Origin: Xanthobacteraceae bacterium | Lineage (GTDB): Bacteria > Pseudomonadota > Alphaproteobacteria > Rhizobiales > Xanthobacteraceae | Length of the DNA stretch: 64,000 nucleotides | Assembly: GCA_022844205.1 (NCBI GenBank) | Contig: JALHMF010000007.1 | Span: 1 to 64,000 of the forward strand | Direction: 5' to 3' | Shown: positions 50,133 through 60,562 of the stretch, piece after piece | Layout: every line of letters starts with the position of its first letter | Numbering within the stretch: the first letter of the stretch is position 1 | Program-made: the position numbers and the translations under genes | The notes under the pieces: generated by a model | Told to the model about the DNA's origin: nothing | Databases searched by the model: none | Seen by the model: the letters and a program-made list of their open reading frames with translations, nothing else

Positions 50133-51299
50133 CTATTTCACCGCGTTGTAAACGGCCGCCGCGCCGATGGCCGGCTGCGTCAGCGTGCCGACGACCTGCA
50201 GGAATTTCTGTACTTCGGTCAGCGGAGCGTTGGCGACGTAGAGAATATCCTTGTCGCGCATCGGGAAGGCGCGGGCGAGGAAATAGGAATTGGCGTTCTT
50301 CAGGTTGAGCCGATAGACGACCGGCACGAACGGAGTTTCAAACGTGCCCCTGCGCTCAGGCAGCATTTCCTGAACGACCGTGCGCGGTTCGAAGCGAAGC
50401 AGGAATACGCCCGTTGCATCCGCGCGGAAATCGAGGAGGCCGCCGACGCGCGCGAGCGCCTGCTCGAGCGTCATGCCGGTGGTGTCGAACGGCACCAGTT
50501 CGTTTCTTCCGGTCCCGCCGAACGCGGTAAAGCGCTGCGGCTCGCGGATCACGGTAAGCACGTCGCCGGCGCGCACATAGACGTTTTCGCGGAAGTCGGC
50601 GAGCAGCGCGTTGAAGGGAATGGTTGCGGTGACGTCGCCGCGGGTGAGGCGCACGAATGTCTCGTGACCGGCAGCTTTGATGCCGCCCGCCGATGCGATC
50701 ACATCGAGCACGCGGTCGCCTTTGACGCTCACGGGCGCCAGCATGCCGTTGGTGACTTCGCCCGTGACGGTGACGGTCGCGCTGCGGTTCTTGGAAATCG
50801 TGACCACGGCCTGCGGTTCGATCGCCTTGCCTTTCAGTTCCTTGACGACTTTTTTCTCGGCGTCGGCCGGGCTGAGACCGGAAACTTTCAAGCGGCCCGC
50901 ATAGGGAACCTGAATGGTTCCATCCTGCGCGACTTCCTGTTCGGGTAACGTCGCGGTGCGCGAGCCCGGGCTCGAACGATCGAGGCTGACATTGGAGAAC
51001 AGGCCACCCGCCGCTGCTTCCCAGATCGTAACCGTTACGAAGTCGCCGGTGCCGATGCGGATTTCCGGCGCCTTCGCGCTGTCGCGGAACATTCTGTAGA
51101 GCGAGCCGCTGGGCAGACGGCTGACAACTTCAGCCACGCGGGAATCGATATCGACAATGACGTAACCGCTGATTTCGCTGGAGCGGCTTTCATTCGCAAC
51201 GATTTCAGCCGAGGTTGGACCCGCAGAAGGCAAAGCTGCGCATCCCGCAAGCGCTATCGCCAACGGTGCGATGAATGAAACCGTCCAACCGAATTTCAA
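50133..51299 (-). CDS. Polysaccharide export outer-membrane lipoprotein (Wza/KpsD family)
   Basis: A 388-residue lipoprotein. The signal ends in the lipobox LAGC (Cys19). The polysaccharide-export domain appears as EIRIGTGDFVTVTIWEAAAGG, followed by VPYAGRLKVSGLSPADAEKKVVKEL and two SLBB-like domains (VTVTGEVTNGMLAPVSVKGDRVLDVIASAGGI; a repeat from residue about 240). It forms the channel through which the capsule polymer crosses the outer membrane, contacting KpsE-type adaptors. The start is TTG at 51299. Its counterpart in rhizobial K-antigen systems is RkpU. Confidence 0.88.
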   Translation of the reverse strand: MKFGWTVSFIAPLAIALAGCAALPSAGPTSAEIVANESRSSEISGYVIVDIDSRVAEVVSRLPSGSLYRMFRDSAKAPEIRIGTGDFVTVTIWEAAAGGLFSNVSLDRSSPGSRTATLPEQEVAQDGTIQVPYAGRLKVSGLSPADAEKKVVKELKGKAIEPQAVVTISKNRSATVTVTGEVTNGMLAPVSVKGDRVLDVIASAGGIKAAGHETFVRLTRGDVTATIPFNALLADFRENVYVRAGDVLTVIREPQRFTAFGGTGRNELVPFDTTGMTLEQALARVGGLLDFRADATGVFLLRFEPRTVVQEMLPERRGTFETPFVPVVYRLNLKNANSYFLARAFPMRDKDILYVANAPLTEVQKFLQVVGTLTQPAIGAAAVYNAVK

Positions 51300-51523
51300 A
51301 CCCAGTCGAGTCTACCGACTCCCCCTACGCATGCGTGTACAAAGCTAAATTACAAAACCTATCCGAAAAAATAAATTTGACTGGTTTTCCAAGGCTCTAG
51401 GCCTATTCTAAACCCGTATACGCTCAAATAACGTTAACGGCGAAGGACTTAGCAATCGATCCAGAATTTTCCCCGTCTGAGGCGGCATTTGCCCGTCCCC
51501 AACCTGGTCCAAAAAGGCGATTT
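51300..51523. other. AT-rich intergenic region before the export lipoprotein gene
   Basis: A locally AT-rich stretch (51340-51450) that probably holds the promoter of the exporter gene. TTAACG occurs at 51433-51438. I cannot define -10 or -35 elements with confidence. Confidence 0.4.
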
Positions 51524-52899
51524 TTACCAAAGGCGTGATGAATTTGCCGCACTGAGATTTTCCCGAAGACATTTCATGGGTTTAGGCATCCCTTGGCCCG
51601 TTTCAAGCCCGACGAGGAATTTCTCCACGCCCTGGAAGTAGGCGGCCCAGGTTTTCGGCACGTAGGAACTGGCTGCCCGATCATGCGGTGCCAACGCCCG
51701 CACCTTTATGCACTCCACCCAGGATTCCGGATTTGCAATCGAGAGATAAACGACGTCCCCGCCACTTCCGGCTTCGCGATGGGCGGGAATATCCGAAGCA
51801 ATCACCGGCGTTCCTTGCGCAAGCGCTTCCACGATCGGCAATCCGAAGCCTTCGGAAATCGACGGCATGATCAGTGCTCTCGCTCCGATCATCAGCCGCC
51901 GAAGTGCCGGCGTCGAAAGTCCGGTGGCGACCACCACGCGCTCACTCAGATCGGGATTCTCCCCGAGCATTTTGAATACGGCGCGGCTCGCTACTTGCGG
52001 CGAGCCAACGATGACGAGTTTGGGCGAACGCGCGCCCATTTGCTCAATCACGATTTTCCAAACGTTCAGCAGAAAAAGATGATTTTTGTGCGGGTCGATC
52101 GCCCCGCAGATCAGGAAATAATTCGCGGCGCCAAGTTCGCGATCCGGCTCCATCGGCCCGAGAAAGCTGTCCGGCACCGGCAGTAATTCAACGTGCGACG
52201 GCACTTCAACCGCATGGAGCTTCCTAAGTTCTGCACTTACCGACTCCCGCGCAGCCTCGCTCGGAAAGATAAGCGCGCGGGCGAAACCGGCCGTGTTCCT
52301 CACGATGCGATGGTGCAGCCTGACAACGATCGGCTCGTGGTACACGGGATGCTCGATCGGCGTCACGTCGTGGATCATGAACGCGCTCATGACGTCGGGA
52401 CGGCGTTTCAGCCACCAGAACCAGGGGCTGAAAATCTGCAACTGTCCCACATTCAGATAGATGGTTTTTTGGGGCAGCGTACGCGACGCAGAACTTCCGA
52501 ATGAAAATCCGGTGACCGACAGAAGCCGGAAGTAACGCTGGATAATTTCAGTGACCGAAAGGTTGCGCGGCTTTCTGTCCGGTTGGTTTTCGGACTTGCC
52601 GTACAGGATTTCCGCTTTCGTTCTGAAATATTCGGCATCCTCCTCGGGCGTTATTTGCTCACGCCAAAGCTCTTCCACGGCTCCAAGAAAGCGACGCGCA
52701 CGCTCCCGCTCGAAGCAACGCACCCCCAAGGCGGTGGCAGGATTGCAAAAAATTTTCCTGACCAGTGTTCGATAAAATGCCGCGCATAGGCGAGCTCAAC
52801 GCGGTCGATTCCGCGAGGGGTCCGGCTGATCGGGGCCAGGAACAGCCCGGTCAAATCCAGCGCCAGCGCGGCAGGGGAGGCCTTGTTCAGGTCGTTCAT
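51524..52899 (-). pseudogene. GT4 glycosyltransferase interrupted by a frameshift
   Basis: The 5' part (ATG 52899 to 52651) encodes ALDLTGLFLAPISRTPRGIDRVELAYARHF up to ILPPPWG, then drifts into nonsense and a stop. The main part (52729 to 51524, opening in another frame with TTG) encodes GVRCFERERARRFLGAVEEL and a normal GT4 C-terminal domain with PSISEGFGLPIVEALAQGTPVIASD. Adding one base to the C5 run at 52723-52727 (G5 in the sense direction) would join them into one protein of about 458 residues (PPPWGVRCFERE). Either the gene is broken, it phase-varies by slippage, or the base call is wrong. Divergent from the polyketide synthase gene. Confidence 0.8.
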
Positions 52900-53096
52900 T
52901 GGAGCCCCAACGATACTGCAAATGGCCTATAATTCCGGGGCAGAAGCATATGTCTTCTGCCGTTCTGGAAACGCATGACTGCAACCTGACGATCGCATGG
53001 CCCCGTTTCCAAAACTTCCCGTTAGCCTGAAAAACCCGATTCACACTAGTTTTTCGACATGCGATTTGTTACTAGGAATTTACACTACAATTATTA
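52900..53096. other. Divergent promoter region before the polyketide synthase gene
   Basis: A 197-base region, AT-rich at the right end (53041-53096). It must carry the promoters for the glycosyltransferase and rkpA-like genes; no convincing -35/-10 pair was identified. Confidence 0.4.
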
Positions 53097-56000
53097 GTGG
53101 TACCCGTGGGGATCGGGGGCATCGTGAGCGTCGTTCGTCATTTGCATGACGAGATCGCAGTTGTTGGCTGGGCTTGCCGATTGCCCGGCGCAAATTCGGT
53201 CGAACAACTCTGGTCCCTTCTGCTCGAAGGCAAATGCGCTGTTTCGCGCGTGCCTGACAATCGTTTCCAGACGGATTTCTTCCAGCATCCGCGCCGACAG
53301 GAGCGAGGCCGCAGCGTCACGTTTGCAGCCGGGGTGATCGACGACATTTGGGGTTTCGATCCGGCGGTGTTCGGCATCGCGCCGCGAGAAGCGGTTCAAA
53401 TGGACCCGCAGCAACGGATTCTGCTACAACTCACCTGGGAGGCGCTGGAAGACGCCGGTATTCCTCCGTCGTCGATCGCGGGTAGCGATGTCGGGGTTTA
53501 TGTCGGGGCGTCGCTTGTCGAATACGCCACCGCAATCCATGGAGACCCATCCATTGCCGATGCGCAGTTCGCGCCCGGCAACACGCTATCGACGATTTCG
53601 AACCGGATCTCCTACATTTTCAACCTGCATGGCCCGAGCATCACGATCGATACCGCATGCTCGTCTTCGCTGGTCGCCCTGCATCAGGCGATGGAGGCGC
53701 TCCGCTCGGGCCGCATCGATACCGCGATTGTCGGCGGCATCAACATCATCGCGAGCCCGTATACGTTCATTTCCTTTTCACAGGCGTCGATGCTCTCGCC
53801 GACCGGATTGTCGCGCGCCTTTTCGGCGGATGCGGATGGTTTCGTCCGGGCGGAAGGGGGCGCTGTGCTTGTGCTGCGCCGGTCCGCGCATGGAAATGTG
53901 GACAGAAATCCCTGCCACGCGGTTCTGGTTGCTTCGGACGTGAACTCCGACGGCCGCACCAACGGCATCTCGCTGCCTTCGGCTGCTTCGCAGAAAGCAC
54001 TACTTGAGCGTGTCTATTCGCGTGCGGGAATCAATCCGCAAAATCTCGCTTTCATGGAAGCGCACGGCACCGGGACACCGGTCGGCGATCCGATCGAAGC
54101 GATGGCGATCGGCGAAGGCGTCGCGCGCGCCCGTACATCTCCGCTCCCCATCGGTTCGATCAAGACGAATATCGGTCATCTTGAAGCCGCGTCAGGCATG
54201 GCCGGCATCATGAAGACGATGCTGGCGCTTCAACATGGCGTGTTGCCGAAGTCGCTGCACTTCGACCGTCCCAACCAAAACATCGACTTCGAGGGCCTGA
54301 ACCTTCGCGTCTGCGACCAGCCCTTGCTCCTGAAAACCGAAGCGGGACAGTACGCTGGCGTGAGTTCGTTTGGGTTCGGCGGCACCAACGCCCACATTGT
54401 CGTGGCGCCGGGGCGGAAGCCGAAACAGGCAGCGAAGCCAAACCTCGCGAATGGAAATTCGGTGTTCGCGATTTCGGCCGCCAGCAAGACGGCACTCGCG
54501 GCGCTTGCCCGCGATTATGCCGAGCGCATTCATGGCCTGCCGCAAGACGGGATTGGCGATCTTTCGGGTGCGGCGGCGCATCGGCGCGAGCGCCTTCCAT
54601 ACCGTGCCGTGATTTCCACGCTGCACAAACCCGAGATGCTCGATGCGCTGCAGGCGCTTTCCAGGGATGCCGCCCATGCACATCTCACCGTTGGCGAAGC
54701 GGTGGGTAGCGATCTTCCGGTTGCCTTCGTCTATTCCGGCAACGGCAGCCAGTGGCACGGGATGGGCCGCGGCGCCTATCGGCAAAGCAAGGTATTTTGC
54801 GAGCATTTCGACCGCATCGATTCTCATTTCATCGCACTCGCCGGGTGGTCGCTGAAATCGGCCTTGCTGGACGACAAAACCGAGCCGCGGCTGCAATTCA
54901 CGAATGTCGCGCAACCGTTGATCTTTGCCATCCAGAGTGCGGCGACGGCGGCACTCCGCGCGCGGGGAATTATCCCATCGGCTGTGCTGGGCCACAGCGT
55001 TGGGGAAGTTGCGGCGGCCGAGGCCGCGGGCATCCTCGATCTGCACACGGCAGTGAAAGTGATTTATTTCCGTTCGGGGCATCAGGAAACGGTGCGTGGC
55101 AAGGGCAAGATGGTGGCTCTGATCGCGCAGCCCGAGCGTGCGGCGGAAATCATAGCGCGTTTCGACGACCTTGAGATCGCGGCTTACAATTCACCAAACG
55201 CGGTTACGGTCGCAGGTCCGATTGAGGCGATCGACGCCTTGCAGCAGGCCGCGCGTAAGGAGCGCATCGCCGTTCTCGATCTCGATCTGGAATATCCGTT
55301 TCATACAAAAGCGATGGAGCCGATCCGCGATGGATTGCTGCGCGATCTGTCGGATATTTCCGCACGCAGCTCCGCGGTTCCGTTTGTATCCGCGGTAAGC
55401 GGCGTTTGCATTCCCGGCGAGCGGCTGAACGGATCCTACTGGTGGCAAAATATCCGCGAGCCGGTGCGGTTCAGGGATGCGGTGCGCGAGGCGGCAAAAG
55501 TCGGGGCGCGCTGCTTTGTCGAGATTGGCCCGCGCGGCTTGCTCGGCAAGCATGTGACCGACTGTCTCGAAGGCGAGACGGAACGTTTTACCACCCTCAA
55601 CGTGCTCGACCGTAACGAGCCGCAAGCCGATCCCTTTGCACGCACGGTTGCGCGCGCGCTCGTCAACGGTGTGCGCGTGGATGACATTGCCGTTATTCCC
55701 GCCGATCCGGGGCCGTCGGTGACGCTTCCCGCTTATCCGTGGCAGCAGGAAACATTCCGCTTCGAGCATACGGCCGAGGCATTCGGTTTTGTGGAATCCG
55801 AAAAGCATCCGTTCCGCAATTTTCGCATGACGGGTGACGGCGTCGAATGGCGCTGCTTTCTCGATACGGATTTGATGCCGGAACTCGGCGATCACCGGGT
55901 GGGCGGGCAGACAATCTTTCCAGGTACGGCGTTTCTTGAACTCGCTTTCGTGGCGGCCAGGGAATTCCTGCAATCGGATAAAATCAGCATCTCGCATTTC

Positions 56001-59000
56001 GAAATCCTGCGGCCGCTCGATCTGACCGGCAGCAAAACGCGCGAAGTGATGACGCGTATTTCGCCCGGCTCGCATACGGTGGAAATCCTGAGTCGTCCGC
56101 GCCTTGCCAATTCGGCCTGGCAGATGCATTGCCGCGGAAAGATCGTGCATGGCTCGTCCGCGCACAGTCCTGTCTTGCCGCCGAAAAGTGAGAAGGGCGG
56201 CCTCATCAATGCGAACAGGATTTATGAACTCGCCGACTCCAACGGATTGCACTATGGCCCTGCGTTCCGCGTGGTGCGCACTATCAGGAATGCGAAAGAC
56301 CGCGAAATCCGCGTCGATCTCACCCCTTCCAACAATGCTCCTGAATTCCTGCTCGATCCAATGCGGCTTGATGCCTGCTTCCACGGCATGATCTCGCTGT
56401 TTCCGGGTCTGAATACGATCGAGCGCGGCGTCACCTACATTCCCGTTCGTCTCGACAAGGCGACACTGCATTCCGCGAAAGGCGTGCCGGCATCCGCCTC
56501 GATCCATGTGCTTGCCCGCAACGAACGTTCGCTATTGATGCATTTCGAAGTGTTCGATGCGGAAGGCCGAATGCTCGCGACCCTTTCCGGCGTGCGGGCG
56601 CAGGCGATCCAAGTTCGACGGATCACGAATTTTGAATCCGTCGCCATGATCGAGCGGCGAAAGCCGGTGAGCGGTACGCTTGCGGGTCGAACCGGCATCG
56701 CGCTTGAGCCCTCGGCAATCGTCACCGAGGCATTCGCTTCGGGCGCGATCCTCCGCGAGCCGCGCCAGAGCGAAGCGCATTTGCTGCTGGAAGGCTGGGC
56801 TACGGTGACTGCCCACCAGATCATTTCCGCGATCCCGGAGAATCAGAGGCTCGATCTGGAATCGCTCGCGGTTTCCGGCCGCATCGACCCGCAATCGGTG
56901 GCGTGGCTTCTCACGCTTCTGCGGCGTCTTGCTTCGGTTGGCCTTGCGGAATTTTCCGGTTCGCACTGGAAGCTACTGCGCGACGATAAATTGCCTACCT
57001 CTGAGTCACTGGTGCGCGAAATTTCCGAACACCACCCCGAACTCGCCGCCGAGTTGCTGATCACAGGCGAAGTGACGGGCCGGGTCAGGAATTTTCTTGA
57101 GAACGAAACCGTCAGTGCCGACGGCCTGTTAAGCGCGCCGACGCGCGAATTTTATCGGGTCTCCAATGTGACCTTGAAGAGCGCCGCGGAAAATGTCGCG
57201 GCACGCGTACGCTTTCTGCTGGAGGCACAGCGCGAAGACAGGACGCTGCGTATCCTTCAGGTCGGACACAACACGCTGACAAGCCGGTTGGCTGAACTTT
57301 TCAAGAAGTTTCAGGTCGAGCATGCAATCTTTGAGCCGAATGATGCAATATTCGAGGAGGCGAAGCTCGACCTTCTCCTTCATCCGGAAATCGAATTGCT
57401 AGGGCGTGCCGCTACATTGAAGCCGGAAAGCTTCGACCTGATCGTGTCGGCTTATGGATTGACTTCATTGCAGCGCGAGCAACTGCTCGGCACATTCAAT
57501 CATGCGCTGACGCCGAAGGGCATAGTGCTGACGGTCGAGCCGCGGCCGGCGTTCATCCACGATCTGCTGGCTGGCGCCGATCTCGCCGACCGCAAGAATC
57601 TCGCCGACAGCGCTATCGGCTCCGTGCGCGGTGCCAAGACCTGGATGGAAACGCTGAAGACCGCAGGTTTCCAGGATGCTTCCGTGCACCTCGTCGATTG
57701 CATGACCGATGCCGGATTGTTCGTGATCGCCGGGAAGGGTGTCGTTCAGGCAACCGGCGCACAGCCGGCAACCGCAGCGATCCCCGTGGCTCTGATCCTG
57801 CCGGGTGACAGCGAAAGTAGTCTCAGTAAAAATCTGAAGCGCGAACTCCAAAAGTCGCAAGAGGTCGCGATCGTGCCCAAGACCGCAAAGCTCGGCGATA
57901 CGGAAATTCAGGGCGCTGTGTTGATCCACTGCCCCGCCAAGGCTGAAGCAGGTCCGACACAGAAACTTGCCGCGCGCTGTCTTGCGCTGAAAGCAGCACT
58001 GGATCAGATCGGCAATTCCAAACTTCCGGTATGGATTGTTTTTTCAGGTGCGCTGGAATCGAAATCGGGTGACATCGATCCTGGTGAGGCGGGGGCCTGG
58101 GCGTTCGCCCGCGTGGCTGCAAACGAATATGCCGCTCTCGACATCCGCCGTGTCGATATTGCGCAGGGAACAAGCCCTCAAGAGGCGGCGTCGCGATTGT
58201 GCGCCCTATTCGCTTCGAAAACCGATGAAACCGAAATCCAGATCGATGCAAATGGGGCCCGCGCGGTTCGCATCGAATACGCCTCGCAAGTGCTGACCAG
58301 CGGCGTTAAATCGAGCGCCCGCGCGCAGCTTCAGAAGCAGCAGCATTCGGCGAAGCGCGTCGCCTGGACCGCAATCTCGCGCGTCGAACCAAAGCCGCAG
58401 GAAGTCGAAATCAAAGTCGCCGCCACTGGCCTGAACTTCCGCGATCTCATGTGGTCGCTCGGGCTTCTGCCCGACGACATTCTGGAAGACGGGTATACGG
58501 GGCCGACGCTCGGCCTGGAGTGCGCGGGTGAGGTGACGCAGGCGGGAAGCAGTGTCAGCGAACTAAAAATTGGCGATCGCGTGGTTACTTTTGCGCCGTC
58601 CGCTTTCTCTACGCATGTCACGTTGCCCGCATCGCAGGTTTTGAAGATTCCTTCCTCCATGACGTTCGAGGCGGCCGCCACGATCCCGGTCGCGTTCCTC
58701 ACCGCTTATTACGGACTGATCTCGCTTGCGAAGCTGAAGCGCAATGAGTGGGTTCTGATCCATGCCGCGGCCGGTGGCGTGGGCATGGCCGCGATCCAGA
58801 TGGCCCGCACCTGCGGTGCCCGCATCATCGCGACCGCAGGCTCCAAGGCAAAACGGGACATGCTGCGCGCCATGGGCATCGAACATGTGCTCGATTCCCG
58901 CAGCAACTCCTTTTTGGATGGCGTGCTAACGATCACCGGCAGCGGCGCGGATGTAGTTCTCAACAGCCTCGCGGGCGAGGCGATGGAGCTTTCCATCGAG

Positions 59001-60560
59001 TGCCTGAGCCCGTTCGGGCGCTTCGTCGAAATCGGAAAGCGCGACTATGTCGGCAACACCCATATTGGCCTGCGTCCTTTCCGGAAAAATCTCAGTTATT
59101 TCGGCGTGGACGTCGACCAGTTGCTGTCCAGGAACCGGAATTCCGCGTCGCGGCTGTTCCGCAACATGATGTCGTTCTTCGAACAGGGCACCTATAGGGC
59201 GCTCCCGTATTCCGTGTTTCCGGCCGACGACATCGCGCGCGCGTTCCAGCTCATGCAAAAGTCGCGGCATATCGGCAAGATCGTAGTGACGCCGCCGCCG
59301 CTGCAGGACGTCAAGGCTGCCGCATCGCCCTTCAAGGTGAATTCAAAAGGCACACACCTGATCACCGGCGCGTTCGGCGGCTTCGGTCTGGAGACCGCCG
59401 AGTGGCTTGCCGACCGCGGCGCTCGCCACCTTGTCATGATCGGACGCAAGGGAGCCGCCAGCGAAGAAGCAAAAGCTGCGCTTGCCAAACTGAAGAAGCG
59501 CGGCGTGAAAATACTCGAAGCCGCGCTCGATGCTTCCGATTGTGCGGCACTCGAAACCTTTCTCGCGAACATCTCAAAATCCATGCCGCCGGTATGCGGC
59601 GTGATCCATGCGGCGATGGTGCTGGACGATGCCGTGATCGCAAACCTGAACGCCGAGCGTTTTGAACGCGTGCTCGCTCCCAAGGTTGAAGGAGCGAACC
59701 ACCTCGATCGTCTCACCCGCTCGTTGCCGCTGGAATATTTCGTGCTGTTCTCCTCGGTGACGACGCTGATCGGCAATCCAGGCCAGGGCAATTATGTCGC
59801 GGCGAATGCCTATATGGAGGCGGTAGCACGCCGCCGCCGCAAGCTCGGCCTTCAGGCCCTTGCCGTCGGGTGGGGTCCGATCACCGATGTCGGCGTGTTT
59901 GCGCGCAACGAGCGCCTGCAGGCGAGCTTGTCCAAGCTTCGCAAGGTCAAAGGCATGACGGCGCGGGAAGCGCTCGATCACATGGCGACCGCCATCGAGC
60001 AGTCGCGGCTTTCGGCCGAATTGTCCGTCATCACCATCGCGCCGTATGACCGGAGCATGGCACGCGACCGGTTGAAGCTGCTGCGTTCACCGACGTTCAA
60101 GATTTTCGCGCAGGCCGCGGCGGAGATGGCCGAGGGGGGTGCGGAAATCGACCTGCATGCATTGCTTCAGACCGAGGCGATCGAATCCGTCCGCGTCAAG
60201 GTCGCGAATGTCATCGTCTCGCACATCGCGAAAGTGTTGCGCTTCCGCGAAACCGACATCAGCCGCAGCCGTCCGCTCGGCGAGATGGGACTCGATTCCC
60301 TGATGGCACTGGAGCTTGCGCTCAATATCGAGAATTCATTCAACATCCAGGCGCCGTTTTCCGGCTCCACCTCCGAATTGACCGTCACGAAGATTGCCGA
60401 TGAGATCATTGCGCAGGCAAGCGGAGAGGTTGCTGCCACAACTGGAAACGCCCCTGCTGTGCTTGCCGCCAAGCACATGGCGGAGCCGGACAGGAGCCAG
60501 ATTGAAATGATCGAGACCATTGCCAACGCGCCAAGGCGCCAGACAAGATTGTTTTCCTGA
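53097..60560 (+). CDS. rkpA: Reducing type I polyketide synthase, RkpA-like
   Basis: A 2487-residue multifunctional synthase. KS (about 18-440): Cys188 in DTACSSS, His323 in EAHGTGT, His361 in NIGHLE. AT (about 545-850): Ser634 in GHSVGE, with YPFH further on. DH (about 895-1180): His933 in HRVGGQTIFPG and the DACFH motif. A methyltransferase-like region (about 1340-1540) lacks the glycine-rich motif (ILQVGHNTL). ER (about 1755-2070): HAAAGGVG from His1889. KR (about 2085-2285): TGAFGGFG and Tyr2233 in GNYVAANAY. ACP: Ser2401 in MGLDSLMALEL. All reducing domains look intact, so a saturated chain is expected. In S. meliloti, RkpA is required for K-antigen capsule. GTG at 53097 or 53124 is the start. 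Confidence 0.9.
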   Translation: MVPVGIGGIVSVVRHLHDEIAVVGWACRLPGANSVEQLWSLLLEGKCAVSRVPDNRFQTDFFQHPRRQERGRSVTFAAGVIDDIWGFDPAVFGIAPREAVQMDPQQRILLQLTWEALEDAGIPPSSIAGSDVGVYVGASLVEYATAIHGDPSIADAQFAPGNTLSTISNRISYIFNLHGPSITIDTACSSSLVALHQAMEALRSGRIDTAIVGGINIIASPYTFISFSQASMLSPTGLSRAFSADADGFVRAEGGAVLVLRRSAHGNVDRNPCHAVLVASDVNSDGRTNGISLPSAASQKALLERVYSRAGINPQNLAFMEAHGTGTPVGDPIEAMAIGEGVARARTSPLPIGSIKTNIGHLEAASGMAGIMKTMLALQHGVLPKSLHFDRPNQNIDFEGLNLRVCDQPLLLKTEAGQYAGVSSFGFGGTNAHIVVAPGRKPKQAAKPNLANGNSVFAISAASKTALAALARDYAERIHGLPQDGIGDLSGAAAHRRERLPYRAVISTLHKPEMLDALQALSRDAAHAHLTVGEAVGSDLPVAFVYSGNGSQWHGMGRGAYRQSKVFCEHFDRIDSHFIALAGWSLKSALLDDKTEPRLQFTNVAQPLIFAIQSAATAALRARGIIPSAVLGHSVGEVAAAEAAGILDLHTAVKVIYFRSGHQETVRGKGKMVALIAQPERAAEIIARFDDLEIAAYNSPNAVTVAGPIEAIDALQQAARKERIAVLDLDLEYPFHTKAMEPIRDGLLRDLSDISARSSAVPFVSAVSGVCIPGERLNGSYWWQNIREPVRFRDAVREAAKVGARCFVEIGPRGLLGKHVTDCLEGETERFTTLNVLDRNEPQADPFARTVARALVNGVRVDDIAVIPADPGPSVTLPAYPWQQETFRFEHTAEAFGFVESEKHPFRNFRMTGDGVEWRCFLDTDLMPELGDHRVGGQTIFPGTAFLELAFVAAREFLQSDKISISHFEILRPLDLTGSKTREVMTRISPGSHTVEILSRPRLANSAWQMHCRGKIVHGSSAHSPVLPPKSEKGGLINANRIYELADSNGLHYGPAFRVVRTIRNAKDREIRVDLTPSNNAPEFLLDPMRLDACFHGMISLFPGLNTIERGVTYIPVRLDKATLHSAKGVPASASIHVLARNERSLLMHFEVFDAEGRMLATLSGVRAQAIQVRRITNFESVAMIERRKPVSGTLAGRTGIALEPSAIVTEAFASGAILREPRQSEAHLLLEGWATVTAHQIISAIPENQRLDLESLAVSGRIDPQSVAWLLTLLRRLASVGLAEFSGSHWKLLRDDKLPTSESLVREISEHHPELAAELLITGEVTGRVRNFLENETVSADGLLSAPTREFYRVSNVTLKSAAENVAARVRFLLEAQREDRTLRILQVGHNTLTSRLAELFKKFQVEHAIFEPNDAIFEEAKLDLLLHPEIELLGRAATLKPESFDLIVSAYGLTSLQREQLLGTFNHALTPKGIVLTVEPRPAFIHDLLAGADLADRKNLADSAIGSVRGAKTWMETLKTAGFQDASVHLVDCMTDAGLFVIAGKGVVQATGAQPATAAIPVALILPGDSESSLSKNLKRELQKSQEVAIVPKTAKLGDTEIQGAVLIHCPAKAEAGPTQKLAARCLALKAALDQIGNSKLPVWIVFSGALESKSGDIDPGEAGAWAFARVAANEYAALDIRRVDIAQGTSPQEAASRLCALFASKTDETEIQIDANGARAVRIEYASQVLTSGVKSSARAQLQKQQHSAKRVAWTAISRVEPKPQEVEIKVAATGLNFRDLMWSLGLLPDDILEDGYTGPTLGLECAGEVTQAGSSVSELKIGDRVVTFAPSAFSTHVTLPASQVLKIPSSMTFEAAATIPVAFLTAYYGLISLAKLKRNEWVLIHAAAGGVGMAAIQMARTCGARIIATAGSKAKRDMLRAMGIEHVLDSRSNSFLDGVLTITGSGADVVLNSLAGEAMELSIECLSPFGRFVEIGKRDYVGNTHIGLRPFRKNLSYFGVDVDQLLSRNRNSASRLFRNMMSFFEQGTYRALPYSVFPADDIARAFQLMQKSRHIGKIVVTPPPLQDVKAAASPFKVNSKGTHLITGAFGGFGLETAEWLADRGARHLVMIGRKGAASEEAKAALAKLKKRGVKILEAALDASDCAALETFLANISKSMPPVCGVIHAAMVLDDAVIANLNAERFERVLAPKVEGANHLDRLTRSLPLEYFVLFSSVTTLIGNPGQGNYVAANAYMEAVARRRRKLGLQALAVGWGPITDVGVFARNERLQASLSKLRKVKGMTAREALDHMATAIEQSRLSAELSVITIAPYDRSMARDRLKLLRSPTFKIFAQAAAEMAEGGAEIDLHALLQTEAIESVRVKVANVIVSHIAKVLRFRETDISRSRPLGEMGLDSLMALELALNIENSFNIQAPFSGSTSELTVTKIADEIIAQASGEVAATTGNAPAVLAAKHMAEPDRSQIEMIETIANAPRRQTRLFS

Positions 60561-60562
60561 CG

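Noticed and set aside
55191-56507. A 438-residue open frame antisense to the polyketide synthase
   Set aside because: Opposite-strand shadow of the DH region; the sequence is Arg/His-rich with no fold or motif.
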